A stretch of DNA of 64,000 bases from Thermobaculum terrenum ATCC BAA-798 (GCF_000025005.1 NC_013525.1:1576501-1640500), one strand, 5' to 3'; positions 1 to 8,656 are shown, counted from the stretch's first letter. Translations and numbers: made by a program. The notes: generated from the sequence alone by a model not told the origin.

Positions 1-354
1 TTCAAACTGCTTCTTTACCTGAGCTCCCCACTTTTGAAGGTAAGCTTGAATAATAGGAGGCTTATCTTGGTCTGGGACCTCTACAGCTCTAAAGTGTTCA
101 GTCTTTCCTTTGAAGCGTATCATGCCTTCTCCCGCGGATCTCAGATTAAGCACCCAGTCGGTATTGCCCCTAGGTGCGACAAGATATTTCTGACCTTGGT
201 ACTCAAGTACATTAACGGGCACACTTCGCATCTTACCCGTCTTTCTGCCACGAACCACAAGCACAGGTACTAATCCTAGCTTCATCAATAAAGGGTTGAC
301 CAGGTTTTTTACGAACCATCCTGGCTTGAGATAGGGACCATTTCTACCGGGCAC
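1..354 (-). CDS. Deazaflavin (F420)-dependent nitroreductase-family protein, partial
   Basis: The minus-strand frame is open from a GTG at 354 to the window edge, giving 118 codons with the C-terminus missing. GGAGG lies at 365-361, six bases before the GTG. The translation contains GRKTGKMRSVPV, then YLVAPRGNTDW and NLRSAGEG. This is the core signature of the split-barrel Ddn family of deazaflavin-dependent nitroreductases, where the Arg/Lys and Gly-Asn-Thr-Asp-Trp residues contact the F420 cofactor in known members. It is probably a cytosolic F420H2-dependent reductase of unknown substrate. No F420 biosynthesis gene is visible here. It lies 24 bases downstream of lpdA on the same strand and could be cotranscribed. 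The family call is strong; the substrate is unknown. Confidence 0.8.
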   Translation of the reverse strand, partial: MPGRNGPYLKPGWFVKNLVNPLLMKLGLVPVLVVRGRKTGKMRSVPVNVLEYQGQKYLVAPRGNTDWVLNLRSAGEGMIRFKGKTEHFRAVEVPDQDKPPIIQAYLQKWGAQVKKQFE

Positions 355-378
355 GTGTTTCCTCCGATTATCGGTAAA

Positions 379-1779
379 TCATTTGACTATGTAGTGTATT
401 GCGCGTCCTGTGGTAGCCAACGCTGCTTCCTGGATCGCCTCAGGCAGAGTGGGATGTGCATGAATAGTGAGATCGACATCCTCAGCAGTTGCCCCCATCT
501 CCATCGCAAGGGTTAGCTCTGCAATGAGGTCGGAAGCATGCGGACCCAAAATATGTGCCCCTAGTATCTCACCTGAATCCGCCTCAGATATGATCTTGAC
601 TAGACCTTGAGACTCTCCCATACCTAGAGCCCTTCCATTAGCTGAGAAGGGGAACCTACCTACTTTAATCTCGTATCCTTGCTCGTAAGCAGCCTGCTCG
701 GTAAGCCCTACGCTAGCCATCTCGGGGACAGAGAACACACAGGAAGGTACAGCAAAGTACTCCATCTTGGTTCTCTTGCCTAGCATATTACGGACTGCTA
801 CTTGTGCCTCAGTCCAAGCCACATGTGCCAGCGGCATCTTGGCTACCACGTCACCTGCAGCATATACATTCGGGATATTGGTTTGCATTCTGTCATCTAC
901 TTTAACAGCTCTCTTATTCATCTCAACACCCAAGTTGTCCAGCCCAAGACCTTCCGTATAGGGAATCCTACCGGTAGCCACAAGTACTACATCCCCTTCG
1001 GCTACCTTCTCCTGTCCGTTCTCGCTGTATCTGACCAAAAGCTTGCCTTCGCCCTGTTCCACTGCCTGTACGGGGGCGTTTAGGTGAAACTCTACCCCAT
1101 CGCGCTGCAGAAGCTGTTGCAGTCGCTTGGTGAGCTCCTCATCATAGCCAGCAAGGATTCGTGGAAGCATCTCGATCACAGTTACTTTGGTACCGAGGTT
1201 CACGAAGATGCTTGCAAACTCTATCCCTATGTAACCTCCGCCTATAATGACCAGCTCCTGTGGCTGTTCCTTAAGGGATAGCAACCCTGTACTGTCTACT
1301 ACGCCTGGCAGATCCATCCCTTCTACCGGAGGTTTGGCTGGGACAGATCCAGTAGCTATAAGTATGTTGCGTGTTCTAACTGTTTGGGTGCCCTCCTGGG
1401 TACGTACCTCAATCTCATTAGGAGTCTTGATTGTGGCTTCTCCAAATATCTGGGTAGCTCCATTAGACCTCAGGAGTCCTTGCACTCCAGACACAAGCTG
1501 CTTCACCACCTTGTCACGCCGGGCAACTATCGCATCAAAATCGGGCTCGATATCTCCCTTGAGGCCCATCTCAGCTCCCTGGCGCGCCAACTTAAGCACT
1601 TCAACGGTGCTTACCATAGCCTTTGTTGGGATACAACCTACATTGAGACAAGTGCCTCCCCAATACTGCTTCTCTATTACAACGGCCCTTACCCCCATCT
1701 GTTGGGCATATATTCCGGCCACATAGCCTGCTGGACCTCCACCTATTATGGCTATGTCAAACTCCTGATTCTCAGACAA
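379..1779 (-). CDS. lpdA: Dihydrolipoyl dehydrogenase (E3 / glycine cleavage L protein)
   Basis: This 466-aa flavoprotein reoxidises the dihydrolipoyl arm of 2-oxoacid dehydrogenase complexes or of GcvH, passing electrons through FAD to NAD+. Visible features in order are the FAD motif GGGPAG (13-18), the redox disulfide C44/C49 in GGTCLNVGC, the NAD-binding GGGYIG near 182, the second FAD motif ATGRIPY, and the catalytic pair H442/E447 in HPTLPE. Length and domain order are standard. The start is TTG at 1779 with AGGAGGG at 1792-1786 seven bases upstream. The window carries no E1/E2 genes next to it. The lipoyl carrier GcvH lies 46 kb away, so one E3 may serve several complexes. Confidence 0.96.
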   Translation of the reverse strand: MSENQEFDIAIIGGGPAGYVAGIYAQQMGVRAVVIEKQYWGGTCLNVGCIPTKAMVSTVEVLKLARQGAEMGLKGDIEPDFDAIVARRDKVVKQLVSGVQGLLRSNGATQIFGEATIKTPNEIEVRTQEGTQTVRTRNILIATGSVPAKPPVEGMDLPGVVDSTGLLSLKEQPQELVIIGGGYIGIEFASIFVNLGTKVTVIEMLPRILAGYDEELTKRLQQLLQRDGVEFHLNAPVQAVEQGEGKLLVRYSENGQEKVAEGDVVLVATGRIPYTEGLGLDNLGVEMNKRAVKVDDRMQTNIPNVYAAGDVVAKMPLAHVAWTEAQVAVRNMLGKRTKMEYFAVPSCVFSVPEMASVGLTEQAAYEQGYEIKVGRFPFSANGRALGMGESQGLVKIISEADSGEILGAHILGPHASDLIAELTLAMEMGATAEDVDLTIHAHPTLPEAIQEAALATTGRAIHYIVK

Positions 1780-1822
1780 CTGTTACCCTCCTACCTATTT
1801 ACTGTTGAATCTCCAAGCTATG

Positions 1823-3031
1823 TTAGCGAATCAGCATGACTTTGACCTCATCACCTGGCTCCAGTGCAGGTTTATCTTCCGGTACGATAGCTATACCATC
1901 CGCATGCATCAGCGAGGTCAATATGCCTGATCCTTGCTCTCCTGTCAAACGCGCAAAAAACTTGCCATTTGATCTATGAAGCTTTACCCTCACGAAATGA
2001 CGACGGTCATCTGTCTTCTTGTAACCTTCTTCCATAAAAGCAGTTACCATTGTCCGCTCTTCAGGGTACTGCTGCATCATCTTCTTGATTGATGGTCTCC
2101 CAAAGAGCTCAAAAGAGATCATGGAGGACACAGGATTACCAGGGAGCCCTAGCATAGGCACTCCACGAACATGACCGAAAGCCAGAGGCTTACCAGGCTT
2201 CATGTTTACTTGCCAAAACTCCATGCTCCCCTCAGCCGTCAACATATCCTTCACCAAATCAAAATCACCCACAGATACTCCGCCGCTAGACACTATCAAG
2301 TCTACCTGCAGCGCAAGCGCCTCCTGTAACTTGTTCGCCAAGCTCTCTCTGGTGTCTCGAGCTATTCCCAGGAGCACGGGTATGCCACCTGCCTCTTTCA
2401 CTTGAGCAGCAACAGCATAGCTATTGGAGTTATATATCTTGCCTGGAGGCAGAACCTCTCCAGGTTCAACTACCTCGTCACCAGTAGCAAGTATCGCTAC
2501 TTTAGGTCGGCGAATACACCGGACAGTCTTTCGTCCTAAGCTTGCTAATACCCCAATATCGGCAGCACTTATGATCTCTCCAGAACTCAAGACTTTCTGC
2601 CCAGACTTTATATCCTCCCCTGCTAACCTGACATTCCTACCCCTTGGCAGGGATGCCTTAACCAATACTTTGTCCCCTTCAGTCTCAGTAAGTTCCACCT
2701 GTACAACTGTATCTGCTCCTTCTGGCAAAGGAGCACCAGTCATAATTCTAATAGCTGTCCCTGGCTGCACGGCTCGGTCTGCCAAATAGCCAGCAGGAAC
2801 ATTAGATATAACTTGCAGACGTACCGGCTTATCCTTTGAAGCTCCAACAATATCCTCTGCTCTAACAGCATAGCCATCCATGGCTGAATTAGAATGAGGA
2901 GGAACATCGAAGTTAGCAATTATGTCCTCAGTCAGGGTGAGTCCCAAGGCATCAAGCAATGACACCTCAACATCGTTGAGAACATGAATGGAATCCAAGA
3001 TCCTCTTCTCGGCTTCCTCTACACTTAGCAT
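1823..3031 (-). CDS. moeA: Molybdopterin molybdenumtransferase MoeA
   Basis: MoeA inserts molybdate (or tungstate) into adenylylated molybdopterin in the last common step of molybdenum cofactor synthesis. The 402-aa protein has the MoeA N-terminal linker domain with NSAMDGYAV (around 48-56). The MoCF-binding core carries LATGDEVVEPGE and SSGGVSVGDFD, followed by MKPGKPLAFG and GLPGNPVSS. A C-terminal domain IV ends near GDEVKVMLIR. The start is ATG at 3031 with a GAAAGGA-type ribosome site. It lies 43 bases upstream of lpdA on the same strand. With mobA (13.5 kb) and the TupA-like binding protein (7.8 kb) it implies that the cell uses molybdo- or tungsto-enzymes. Confidence 0.95.
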   Translation of the reverse strand: MLSVEEAEKRILDSIHVLNDVEVSLLDALGLTLTEDIIANFDVPPHSNSAMDGYAVRAEDIVGASKDKPVRLQVISNVPAGYLADRAVQPGTAIRIMTGAPLPEGADTVVQVELTETEGDKVLVKASLPRGRNVRLAGEDIKSGQKVLSSGEIISAADIGVLASLGRKTVRCIRRPKVAILATGDEVVEPGEVLPPGKIYNSNSYAVAAQVKEAGGIPVLLGIARDTRESLANKLQEALALQVDLIVSSGGVSVGDFDLVKDMLTAEGSMEFWQVNMKPGKPLAFGHVRGVPMLGLPGNPVSSMISFELFGRPSIKKMMQQYPEERTMVTAFMEEGYKKTDDRRHFVRVKLHRSNGKFFARLTGEQGSGILTSLMHADGIAIVPEDKPALEPGDEVKVMLIR

Positions 3032-3158
3032 ACTAACGAATCCTTTCTTGTGAGCGGCAAGCGCATTTTAGCCTTAGTGTAACACCTAAGCAACTCGACT
3101 AATAAGCTTTAAGGCTTTATAATCCATCTTCAAGTAAGGGTTCTGGAGGAGTGGTGCT

Positions 3159-4013
3159 GTGACCGTTGCAAGCAAGGATTATCTGTACGAGTTGTTCAAT
3201 CTTGAAGGTAAGGTGGCGCTAGTGACGGGTTCTACCGGCGTCTTGGGAGGTGCCATGGCCCATGGGTTAGCTAGAGCCGGGGCTAGAGTCGGCATAATAG
3301 GCAGGAGGGAAGCCAAAGCCAAGGAAGTAGCAGATTCCATACAAGCAGAAGGTGGCACATCTATGGCGCTGCCTGCTGATGTTCTCAGGCAGGATCAGCT
3401 AATAGAAATACGCAACCGAGTACTCCAAGAATGGGGACGCATCGATATACTGGTAAACGCTGCGGGAGGGAATGTACCTGATGCATTCGTACCTCCTCAA
3501 GGCTCGATCTTTGATGTACCTATCGAGGCAACACGAAGAGTAGTTGACCTTAACTTCTATGGCACAATACTACCAACCATGGTGTTCGGAGAAGCCATGG
3601 TAAGGGGAGAACACGTACAGCAACCATCTGGTTGCATAGTCAATATCTCTTCTATGGCAGCTCTACGAGCCATAACTCGCACTATGGGATACTCTGCTGC
3701 CAAGGCAGCAGTAACTAATTTCACGCAGTGGTTAGCAGTGGAGCTAGCTCACAAATTTGGAGAGGGTGTAAGAGTCAATGCTATAGCTCCAGGTTTCTTC
3801 CTGGGAGAACAAAACCGCTCCGTACTCATTAACTCCGATGGCAACCCTACTCCCCGAGGGAAGCTGATTATAAACCGGACTCCTCTAGGTAGGTTTGGCA
3901 GGCCAGAGGAACTTATAACGACATTACTCTGGTTATGTTCTCCAGCCTCTAGCTTTGTAACAGGCGTAGTCGTACCTGTAGATGGCGGATTCTCAGCTTT
4001 CAGTGGGGTCTAA
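3159..4013 (+). CDS. SDR-family oxidoreductase (D-mannonate oxidoreductase-like)
   Basis: This is a 284-aa classical short-chain dehydrogenase. The nucleotide-binding TGSTGVLGGAMA sits near residues 23-34, NAAG at about 107, the catalytic Ser in NISSMAAL, and the YSAAK Tyr/Lys pair. The C-terminus ends VPVDGGFSAFSGV. The Rossmann glycine motif is TGxTGxLG rather than TGxxxGIG. Together with the long substrate loop (AGGNVPDAFVPPQ), this resembles D-mannonate/fructuronate oxidoreductase-type SDRs. The start is GTG at 3159 with GGAGGA at 3145-3150. Its stop overlaps the stop of the convergent SDR by four bases. Sugar-acid metabolism is a plausible role given the nearby glycosidases, but the substrate is inferred only. 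Confidence 0.85.
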   Translation: MTVASKDYLYELFNLEGKVALVTGSTGVLGGAMAHGLARAGARVGIIGRREAKAKEVADSIQAEGGTSMALPADVLRQDQLIEIRNRVLQEWGRIDILVNAAGGNVPDAFVPPQGSIFDVPIEATRRVVDLNFYGTILPTMVFGEAMVRGEHVQQPSGCIVNISSMAALRAITRTMGYSAAKAAVTNFTQWLAVELAHKFGEGVRVNAIAPGFFLGEQNRSVLINSDGNPTPRGKLIINRTPLGRFGRPEELITTLLWLCSPASSFVTGVVVPVDGGFSAFSGV

Positions 4014-4801
4014 CCTCTAAGCAAGGACTCTGCACCTTCTATCCAGATAGGAGTACCTGTTATATGGCTAGAAGCATCTGATGCCAAAAATAGTACGAGA
4101 TTAGCCACCTGTTGAGGACTCCCAGGGCCACCTTCCAAAGGGAAGGAGCCTTCTGGGAACTCAACAGGTACCTCAACCTCTTCTGTATCACGTTTCTCGG
4201 TGCGCTCATCTATATTGGTCTCTATAGCACCAGGACATATGGCATTCACTCTTATCTTATATTGGGCAAGCTCAAGCGCTGCCATCTGAGTAAACACCAC
4301 CTGAGCACCCTTCGAGCATGAATAAGCGGTAGCCCCAGTATTGCTGAAGACTCTTGTGCCATTTATAGAAGAAGTTATGATTATTGATCCGCCTCTTTCT
4401 TTAAGATACGGAATGGCATACTTTACTGTAAGAAAAGTGCCTTTAAGGTTTATAGCCAGAGTCCTATCCCATTCTTGTGGATCTAATTCCTCTAGAGGAG
4501 CCCACACACCATTTATCCCAGCATTAGCAAACACTATATCTAGTCTCCCCCACTCGTTTACCAGCTGCCCTATAGCACTGTTCATTTGCTCTGGATTAGA
4601 TACATCGGCCACAAGAGGTATAGCACTTCCCCCTCTGTTTACAATTTGCTTAGATACCTTTTCTGCAGCATCCTGCCTGAAGTCAAGCACGCCCACCTTA
4701 GCTCCGTTATCGGCCATAAGAACAGCGGCTGCTTCACCAATACCAGACCCTCCGCCTGTAACAAGTGAAACTTTCCCATCCAGTCTAAGATCCACCATCA
4801 A
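4010..4801 (-). CDS. SDR-family oxidoreductase
   Basis: A 263-aa classical short-chain dehydrogenase/reductase acting in the cytosol. TGGGSGIGEAA (about 16-26) binds NAD(P). NAGINGVW follows the fourth beta strand. The catalytic Ser lies in TSSINGT and the Tyr-Lys pair in YSCSK. The end motif ITGTPIWIEGAESLL replaces the common DGG tail. ATG at 4801 is followed by a second Met and preceded by an AGGAGG-like site. It converges on the SDR at 3159 with a four-base stop overlap and shares only family-level similarity with it. The substrate cannot be read from the sequence; sugar or sugar-acid oxidation is likely from context. Confidence 0.85.
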   Translation of the reverse strand: MMVDLRLDGKVSLVTGGGSGIGEAAAVLMADNGAKVGVLDFRQDAAEKVSKQIVNRGGSAIPLVADVSNPEQMNSAIGQLVNEWGRLDIVFANAGINGVWAPLEELDPQEWDRTLAINLKGTFLTVKYAIPYLKERGGSIIITSSINGTRVFSNTGATAYSCSKGAQVVFTQMAALELAQYKIRVNAICPGAIETNIDERTEKRDTEEVEVPVEFPEGSFPLEGGPGSPQQVANLVLFLASDASSHITGTPIWIEGAESLLRG

Positions 4802-4919
4802 CCTCCTAAATTGTTGTTACAAGGATGTAAGCAGGAGATATGCCAGTAGGCAAAAGATCCGCTCCAGATGGTAGGATATAAGGCGCCTGAATATAGAGAG
4901 TCATTTAGGAAGGGGTAAG

Positions 4920-5399
4920 TTGAAAAAAGTAATCATACATACTGACGGTGGGTGTGAGCCCAATCCTGGTCCAGGCGGCTGGGCAGCAGTGATACGCTAC
5001 AACTCAGAGGTCCAAGAGATCTCAGGGGGTGAGGAAAACACCACCAATAACAGGATGGAGATGACAGCAGTAATAAAAGCCCTTGAGGCACTTCATGAAC
5101 CCCATGAGGTAGAGCTTTACACAGATTCCGAGTATCTTTGCAAAGGCATGATGGAATGGCTACCTATGTGGAAGGCTAAGGGTAGGTTACAAAAAGGTTC
5201 CGTCAAGAACGCCGACCTCTGGCAGAGAATAGATGAGCTTATGTCTAGACATCTAGTTAAGTGTTATTGGGTAAAAGGGCATGCAGGGAACACCGATAAC
5301 GAAAGGTGTGACAAACTTGCCTATGAGGAAATAAAGAAGATCTATAAACAGAAAGGACAGACACCACCGCCTCCAATACAGATGCGTCTTATCTCCTAA
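4920..5399 (+). CDS. rnhA: Ribonuclease HI
   Basis: Type 1 RNase H cleaves RNA in RNA-DNA hybrids, removing primers and R-loops. All catalytic residues are visible: D9 in HTDGG, E47 in NNRMEM, D69 in YTDSEYL, H121 in KGHAGN and D131 in NERCDKLA. The basic protrusion WKAKGRLQKGS (84-94) marks the bacterial RNase HI handle region. At 159 aa it is the usual size, with a proline-rich C-terminal tail. The start is TTG at 4920 behind GGAAGGGG. Its 3' end overlaps the convergent PAP2 gene by four bases. Confidence 0.96.
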   Translation: MKKVIIHTDGGCEPNPGPGGWAAVIRYNSEVQEISGGEENTTNNRMEMTAVIKALEALHEPHEVELYTDSEYLCKGMMEWLPMWKAKGRLQKGSVKNADLWQRIDELMSRHLVKCYWVKGHAGNTDNERCDKLAYEEIKKIYKQKGQTPPPPIQMRLIS

Positions 5400-5974
5400 A
5401 ATAGCGCAGCACGAGCCTTCATAAGCATAGTTTCCAATCTACCACTTATATACCTTGCAACTCGTTGGAAGCAAAACAGTAGCAGAAGAGCGGAAACTAG
5501 GCCTACAATTAGCCCAGCAAAGATATCACCCGGATAGTGATCTCCCACGTAGACCCGGGAATAGCACATAAGCAACGCAAACAGCAGCAACAATATGCCC
5601 AAGTACCTGTGGAAATTCATCAATACAAAGGATATTGCCATGGATGCTGCAGCATGATCGCTCGGAAAAGAAGCATCTGGACTGTGATGGAGCAGCAAGT
5701 GAACTGTATTAGGATGCGCGACGTAGGGTCTGGGCCTATACCAGATATGGGCTATAGCCTGATTGGCAGATAATGCCACTACGGCTGCTAACAAAGCAGT
5801 TACAGCGCCAAGAAGTTCTAAACTATCAGCCGTAATTACACCTTGCAAAAGCCACAGGGCCACCACGACTATAAATGCGTACTCACCCCACGCAACTATA
5901 TGCACCATCACACCATCGATTAATGGATGATGTCCTGCGGATGAGTTGATCCATCTTTCAAAAGCGTAGTCCAC
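5396..5974 (-). CDS. PAP2-family membrane phosphatase (undecaprenyl-diphosphatase-like)
   Basis: This 192-aa integral membrane protein has about five to six hydrophobic segments. The three-part PAP2 phosphatase signature is present: a degenerate first motif around WYRPRPYV, then SFPSDHAAA with the catalytic His, and RVYVGDHYPGDIFAG with the second His. Known relatives (BcrC/PgpB type) remove a phosphate from undecaprenyl diphosphate or phosphatidylglycerol phosphate at the outer face of the membrane. The start is GTG at 5974 with GAGG eight bases upstream. There is no operon partner. Specificity between the bactoprenol and PGP roles cannot be decided. Confidence 0.88.
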   Translation of the reverse strand: MDYAFERWINSSAGHHPLIDGVMVHIVAWGEYAFIVVVALWLLQGVITADSLELLGAVTALLAAVVALSANQAIAHIWYRPRPYVAHPNTVHLLLHHSPDASFPSDHAAASMAISFVLMNFHRYLGILLLLFALLMCYSRVYVGDHYPGDIFAGLIVGLVSALLLLFCFQRVARYISGRLETMLMKARAALF

Positions 5975-6069
5975 TTATCGACCTCAAACCGAGAATTTAT
6001 TTTCGAATCACGATGGAGAATACGTAAATGAGACCTATATCCTCTGAAACAAGTTCCATAAACAGCTAA

Positions 6070-6759
6070 CTAATCTTGAGGTCTCCTCATCTCTATCACA
6101 CCATCTTGTGTGCCTACCATTACTAGGGAAGCTATATCTATAAATAGTCCCGTCTCCACAACTCCTGTTACAAGGTGTAACTTGAGATCGAGGTCGCTGG
6201 GATTGGATATAGGGCCAACGTGTAGGTCAAGAACATAATTACCATTGTCAGTTACATATGGCAACCCATCTCTCGTGCGCAGAACCGGCTGTAGTCCCAT
6301 AGACTCGAGCTCTCGTGAAGTCCTAGTCCAACCAAATTGAAGCACTTCTACTGGCACAGGGGATTTTGAGCCTAAGATATCCACTAACTTCGACTCATCC
6401 ACTAGTACCACGAAAACTCTGCTAGCCTTAGCCACTATCTTTTCTCTGGCTAAAGCTCCTCCTAGTCCTTTCACGAGGTTGAGATCGGGGTCGACCTCAT
6501 CTGCGCCATCAAAAGCCATATCTAACTCAGGATGCTCTTCCAATGTAGTAAGTTCGACTCCTGCTGCTTTAGCGGCTGCTACAGTCCTCTCGCTAGTGGG
6601 AACCCCCACAACCCTTAGTCCTTCGTTTCTTACCCTCTCTCCCAGGAATTGCACAAATAACTCAGCAGTGGATCCAGATCCCAAACCTATTAATGCACCA
6701 TCAGGCACGAGTTGAGCTGCTCTATAAGCTACCATCCTTTTGAGATCTAGCTGATTCAA
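6070..6759 (-). CDS. rpiA: Ribose-5-phosphate isomerase A
   Basis: RpiA interconverts ribose 5-phosphate and ribulose 5-phosphate in the pentose phosphate pathway. GLGSGSTAE is the phosphate loop. FDGADEVDPDLNLVKG holds the catalytic Asp residues and GGALAREKIVA the catalytic Glu/Lys. VDESKLVD completes the family signature. The frame is open to 6792. A perfect AGGAGGT at 6775-6769 sits nine bases before a TTG at 6759, so I place the start there, giving 229 aa, the normal family length. It is divergent from the RAM-domain gene at 6908. Confidence 0.94.
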   Translation of the reverse strand: MNQLDLKRMVAYRAAQLVPDGALIGLGSGSTAELFVQFLGERVRNEGLRVVGVPTSERTVAAAKAAGVELTTLEEHPELDMAFDGADEVDPDLNLVKGLGGALAREKIVAKASRVFVVLVDESKLVDILGSKSPVPVEVLQFGWTRTSRELESMGLQPVLRTRDGLPYVTDNGNYVLDLHVGPISNPSDLDLKLHLVTGVVETGLFIDIASLVMVGTQDGVIEMRRPQD

Positions 6760-6907
6760 TTTACAGAAACCTCCTAAGAGCCGATCATTCACTAGTATAG
6801 ATCACTAGCCGTCTATCAGGGGTATATCCTTGTTACTCACTAGAGTTATGATGAGTTAAGATAGACGGTACTATACTCAGCAAGACATACAATTCCAGGA
6901 GGACCAG

Positions 6908-7186
6908 GTGATTACAGCGCTTGTAGAAATAGATGTAGAAAGGGGACGAATCAACGAGGCGGCTCAGAAGCTGGTAGATATAGACGGAGTAGCGGAGGTC
7001 TGGAGTGTTACAGGTGATCACGATCTTGTAGCTCTTCTAAAGCTCAGGGAGTACGATCAGCTCTCCGAGGTAGTAACGAACCATATAGCTTCACTGCCAG
7101 AAGTAGTGAGAACAAAGACTATGCTTGCGTTCAAAGTCTATTCAAAGCAAGAGTTAGAGGAGGCCTGGAACATAGGAGTGGATTAG
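6908..7186 (+). CDS. Stand-alone RAM (Lrp/AsnC ligand-binding) domain protein
   Basis: This 92-aa protein is only the C-terminal effector domain of Lrp/AsnC regulators. It begins ITALVEIDVERGR, passes VTGDHDLVALLKL and ends with the TKTMLAFKVYSK strand, with no helix-turn-helix. Such single RAM domains bind amino acids and oligomerise. They are thought to modulate full-length Lrp proteins or act as small-molecule sensors. The start is GTG at 6908 with AGGAGGA just upstream. The gene faces rnpB and shares the hairpin region at 7196-7235 with it. Confidence 0.88.
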   Translation: MITALVEIDVERGRINEAAQKLVDIDGVAEVWSVTGDHDLVALLKLREYDQLSEVVTNHIASLPEVVRTKTMLAFKVYSKQELEEAWNIGVD

Positions 7187-7195
7187 TAGCCTGAT

Positions 7196-7235
7196 TAAAA
7201 GACATGATGGACCACCAGTTAGGTGGTCCATCATG
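7196..7235 (-). terminator. Intrinsic terminator of rnpB
   Basis: A perfect 14-bp stem (7203-7216 with 7222-7235) closes a five-base loop. Read on the minus strand it is followed at once by TCTTTTAAT, the expected U-rich tract. It lies six bases past the 3' end of rnpB. On the plus strand no T-run follows, so it mainly terminates rnpB, although the hairpin may also block read-through from the RAM gene. Confidence 0.85.
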
Positions 7236-7241
7236 GCATTC

Positions 7242-7614
7242 GCAGGATTCCGTACCCCCCATTCTGTTCTAGTCCACCATCTGTCTCACGTCTTACGACG
7301 TGGTGGCTGCTCGCTCTAGGCGGCTCGCCACTGCGGCAATTACTGCCTTGCTCCCGGACGCACACTCCCCTAGCCGCCGACATTACTGCCGACGCTGCGG
7401 CGATCTTACCGCCGCTGTTTCACCCCTTACCTGTGACCCTGACGGGCCCATCGGCGGGTTAGTTTTCTGTTGGGGTTGTGGTCGTCACGGCTCTCGCCAT
7501 GACCCGCCCTGGCTTGCTGTTTCGCCAGGCGTCCTTGCCCTCGCAGGTCCGGACCCGGGGCTGGGAGTGGGGAAGTTCCTCTGGCACTAGCGCCAGCGGT
7601 GGACCGAATCCTGC
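7242..7614 (-). ncRNA. rnpB: RNase P RNA (catalytic subunit)
   Basis: On the minus strand this roughly 373-nt GC-rich segment carries the conserved core of bacterial RNase P RNA, which matures tRNA 5' ends. Near the 5' end is GAGGAAcuUCC...CUCC (conserved region I). The centre has CAACAGAAAA, CCGCCGATGGGCCC, AGGTAAGGGGTGAAA and GCGGTAAGA (regions II-III). Further on is GTCCGGGAGCAAGGC. Near the 3' end is ACAGAATGGGGGGTA (region V), whose G-run can pair with CCCCA of region I to form P4. The ends pair as P1: GCAGGATTC (7614-7606) with GAATCCTGC (7250-7242). Several short open frames run across it on both strands and are spurious. It is flanked by a promoter and a terminator of its own. Confidence 0.95.
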
Positions 7615-7621
7615 AGCTAAT

Positions 7622-7651
7622 AATATACAAAGCAAGTCGATAAAACGTCAA
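7622..7651 (-). promoter_or_regulatory. Sigma70-type promoter of rnpB
   Basis: On the minus strand TTGACG (7651-7646) and TATATT (7627-7622) are separated by 18 bases. The predicted transcription start about seven bases further, near 7615, coincides with the first base of the P1 helix of rnpB. Confidence 0.75.
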
Positions 7652-7789
7652 CTAAGTAGACAGAAGCATTTTATATATTGTTTGCATGTTATAGATAGTA
7701 AGCTTATTAATTAGGATTACAAAATATAAATATCATGTTATACTTGCTAGCGATTTGCTCAAGACCTATACCCCATTGAGGATGAAGAT

Positions 7790-8656
7790 ATGTCCAGAAA
7801 CATATACAGGTTGGGTATGGCTGCTTTGGCAGTATTGTGGTTATTGTCAGCCTATAGATGTTCACCCCCTGGATCTGCTAAGAGAGACTTAATTCTCGCA
7901 ACCACTACCAGCACTCAGGACTCGGGCTTACTTGATGTACTTATACCTCAATTCGAAAAGCAAACAGGCTACCGTGTAAAAACAGTAGCAGTAGGAACTG
8001 GAGAAGCGCTTGAGATGGGAGAGCAAGGTAACGCCGATGTCCTGCTGGTGCATGCTCCCTCCTCTGAGCTGGAATTCATGAAGACAGGTGCAGGCACAAA
8101 CAGGCACCTTGTGATGTATAACGACTTTATAATCGTAGGGCCTCAAAGCGACCCTGCAAATATTAAGTCAGCGAAAGATGTCATGGAAGCTTTCAGGAGA
8201 ATAGCCACCAGCAAGTCCCTCTTCTTCTCAAGGGGGGATGACTCCGGCACCAACAAGAAGGAGCTGGAAATCTGGAAGCAGGCAGGTATCAGCCCTCAAG
8301 GAGACTGGTATCAGGAGACAGGTAACAGCATGGGGCAGACCCTCCAGATAGCCTCCGAGAAGGGCGGTTACACCCTTACCGATAGAGGTACATACTTAGC
8401 CCTCAGAGACCAACTCGATCTATCCATATTGTTTGAGGGTGACCCAGTGCTACTCAACATATATCATGTGATCCAGGTCAACCCGGATAAATTCCCCAAG
8501 GTAAATGCTGAGGGAGCAAAAGCATTTGTCGACTTCTTGCTGAGTCCTGATACTCAGAAGATGATTGGCAATTTTGGGAAAGACAAATATGGGCAGGCGC
8601 TATTCACACCTTGTGCAAATAACAGCTGTGGGATAGAATCGGCTGCTGATAAGTAA
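7790..8656 (+). CDS. TupA-like tungstate/molybdate-binding lipoprotein
   Basis: This 288-aa periplasmic-type binding protein has a hydrophobic signal segment (10-22) and a Cys at 24 that probably serves as lipid anchor, although the lipobox (SAYRC) is atypical. The mature part starts LATTTSTQDSGLLDVL, the hallmark of the TupA/WtpA-like tungstate-binding family (PBP-like 2). It continues with VAVGTGEALEMGEQGNADVL, FSRGDDSGTNKKE and YTLTDRGTYLA, all typical of TupA. Known TupA delivers tungstate to the TupBC permease and ATPase. No permease or ATPase gene follows; the next gene is on the other strand. It is an orphan binding protein, functionally linked to moeA and mobA in this window. Confidence 0.87.
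   Translation: MSRNIYRLGMAALAVLWLLSAYRCSPPGSAKRDLILATTTSTQDSGLLDVLIPQFEKQTGYRVKTVAVGTGEALEMGEQGNADVLLVHAPSSELEFMKTGAGTNRHLVMYNDFIIVGPQSDPANIKSAKDVMEAFRRIATSKSLFFSRGDDSGTNKKELEIWKQAGISPQGDWYQETGNSMGQTLQIASEKGGYTLTDRGTYLALRDQLDLSILFEGDPVLLNIYHVIQVNPDKFPKVNAEGAKAFVDFLLSPDTQKMIGNFGKDKYGQALFTPCANNSCGIESAADK

Noticed and set aside
1247-1839. Long plus-strand frames opposite lpdA
   Set aside because: They are antisense to an intact, strongly conserved gene and encode no recognisable domain.
7223-7714. Overlapping open frames of 74-96 codons on both strands
   Set aside because: They lie over the conserved RNase P RNA and its promoter, have no ribosome sites and show low-complexity Pro/Arg/Gly composition caused by the GC-rich RNA gene.
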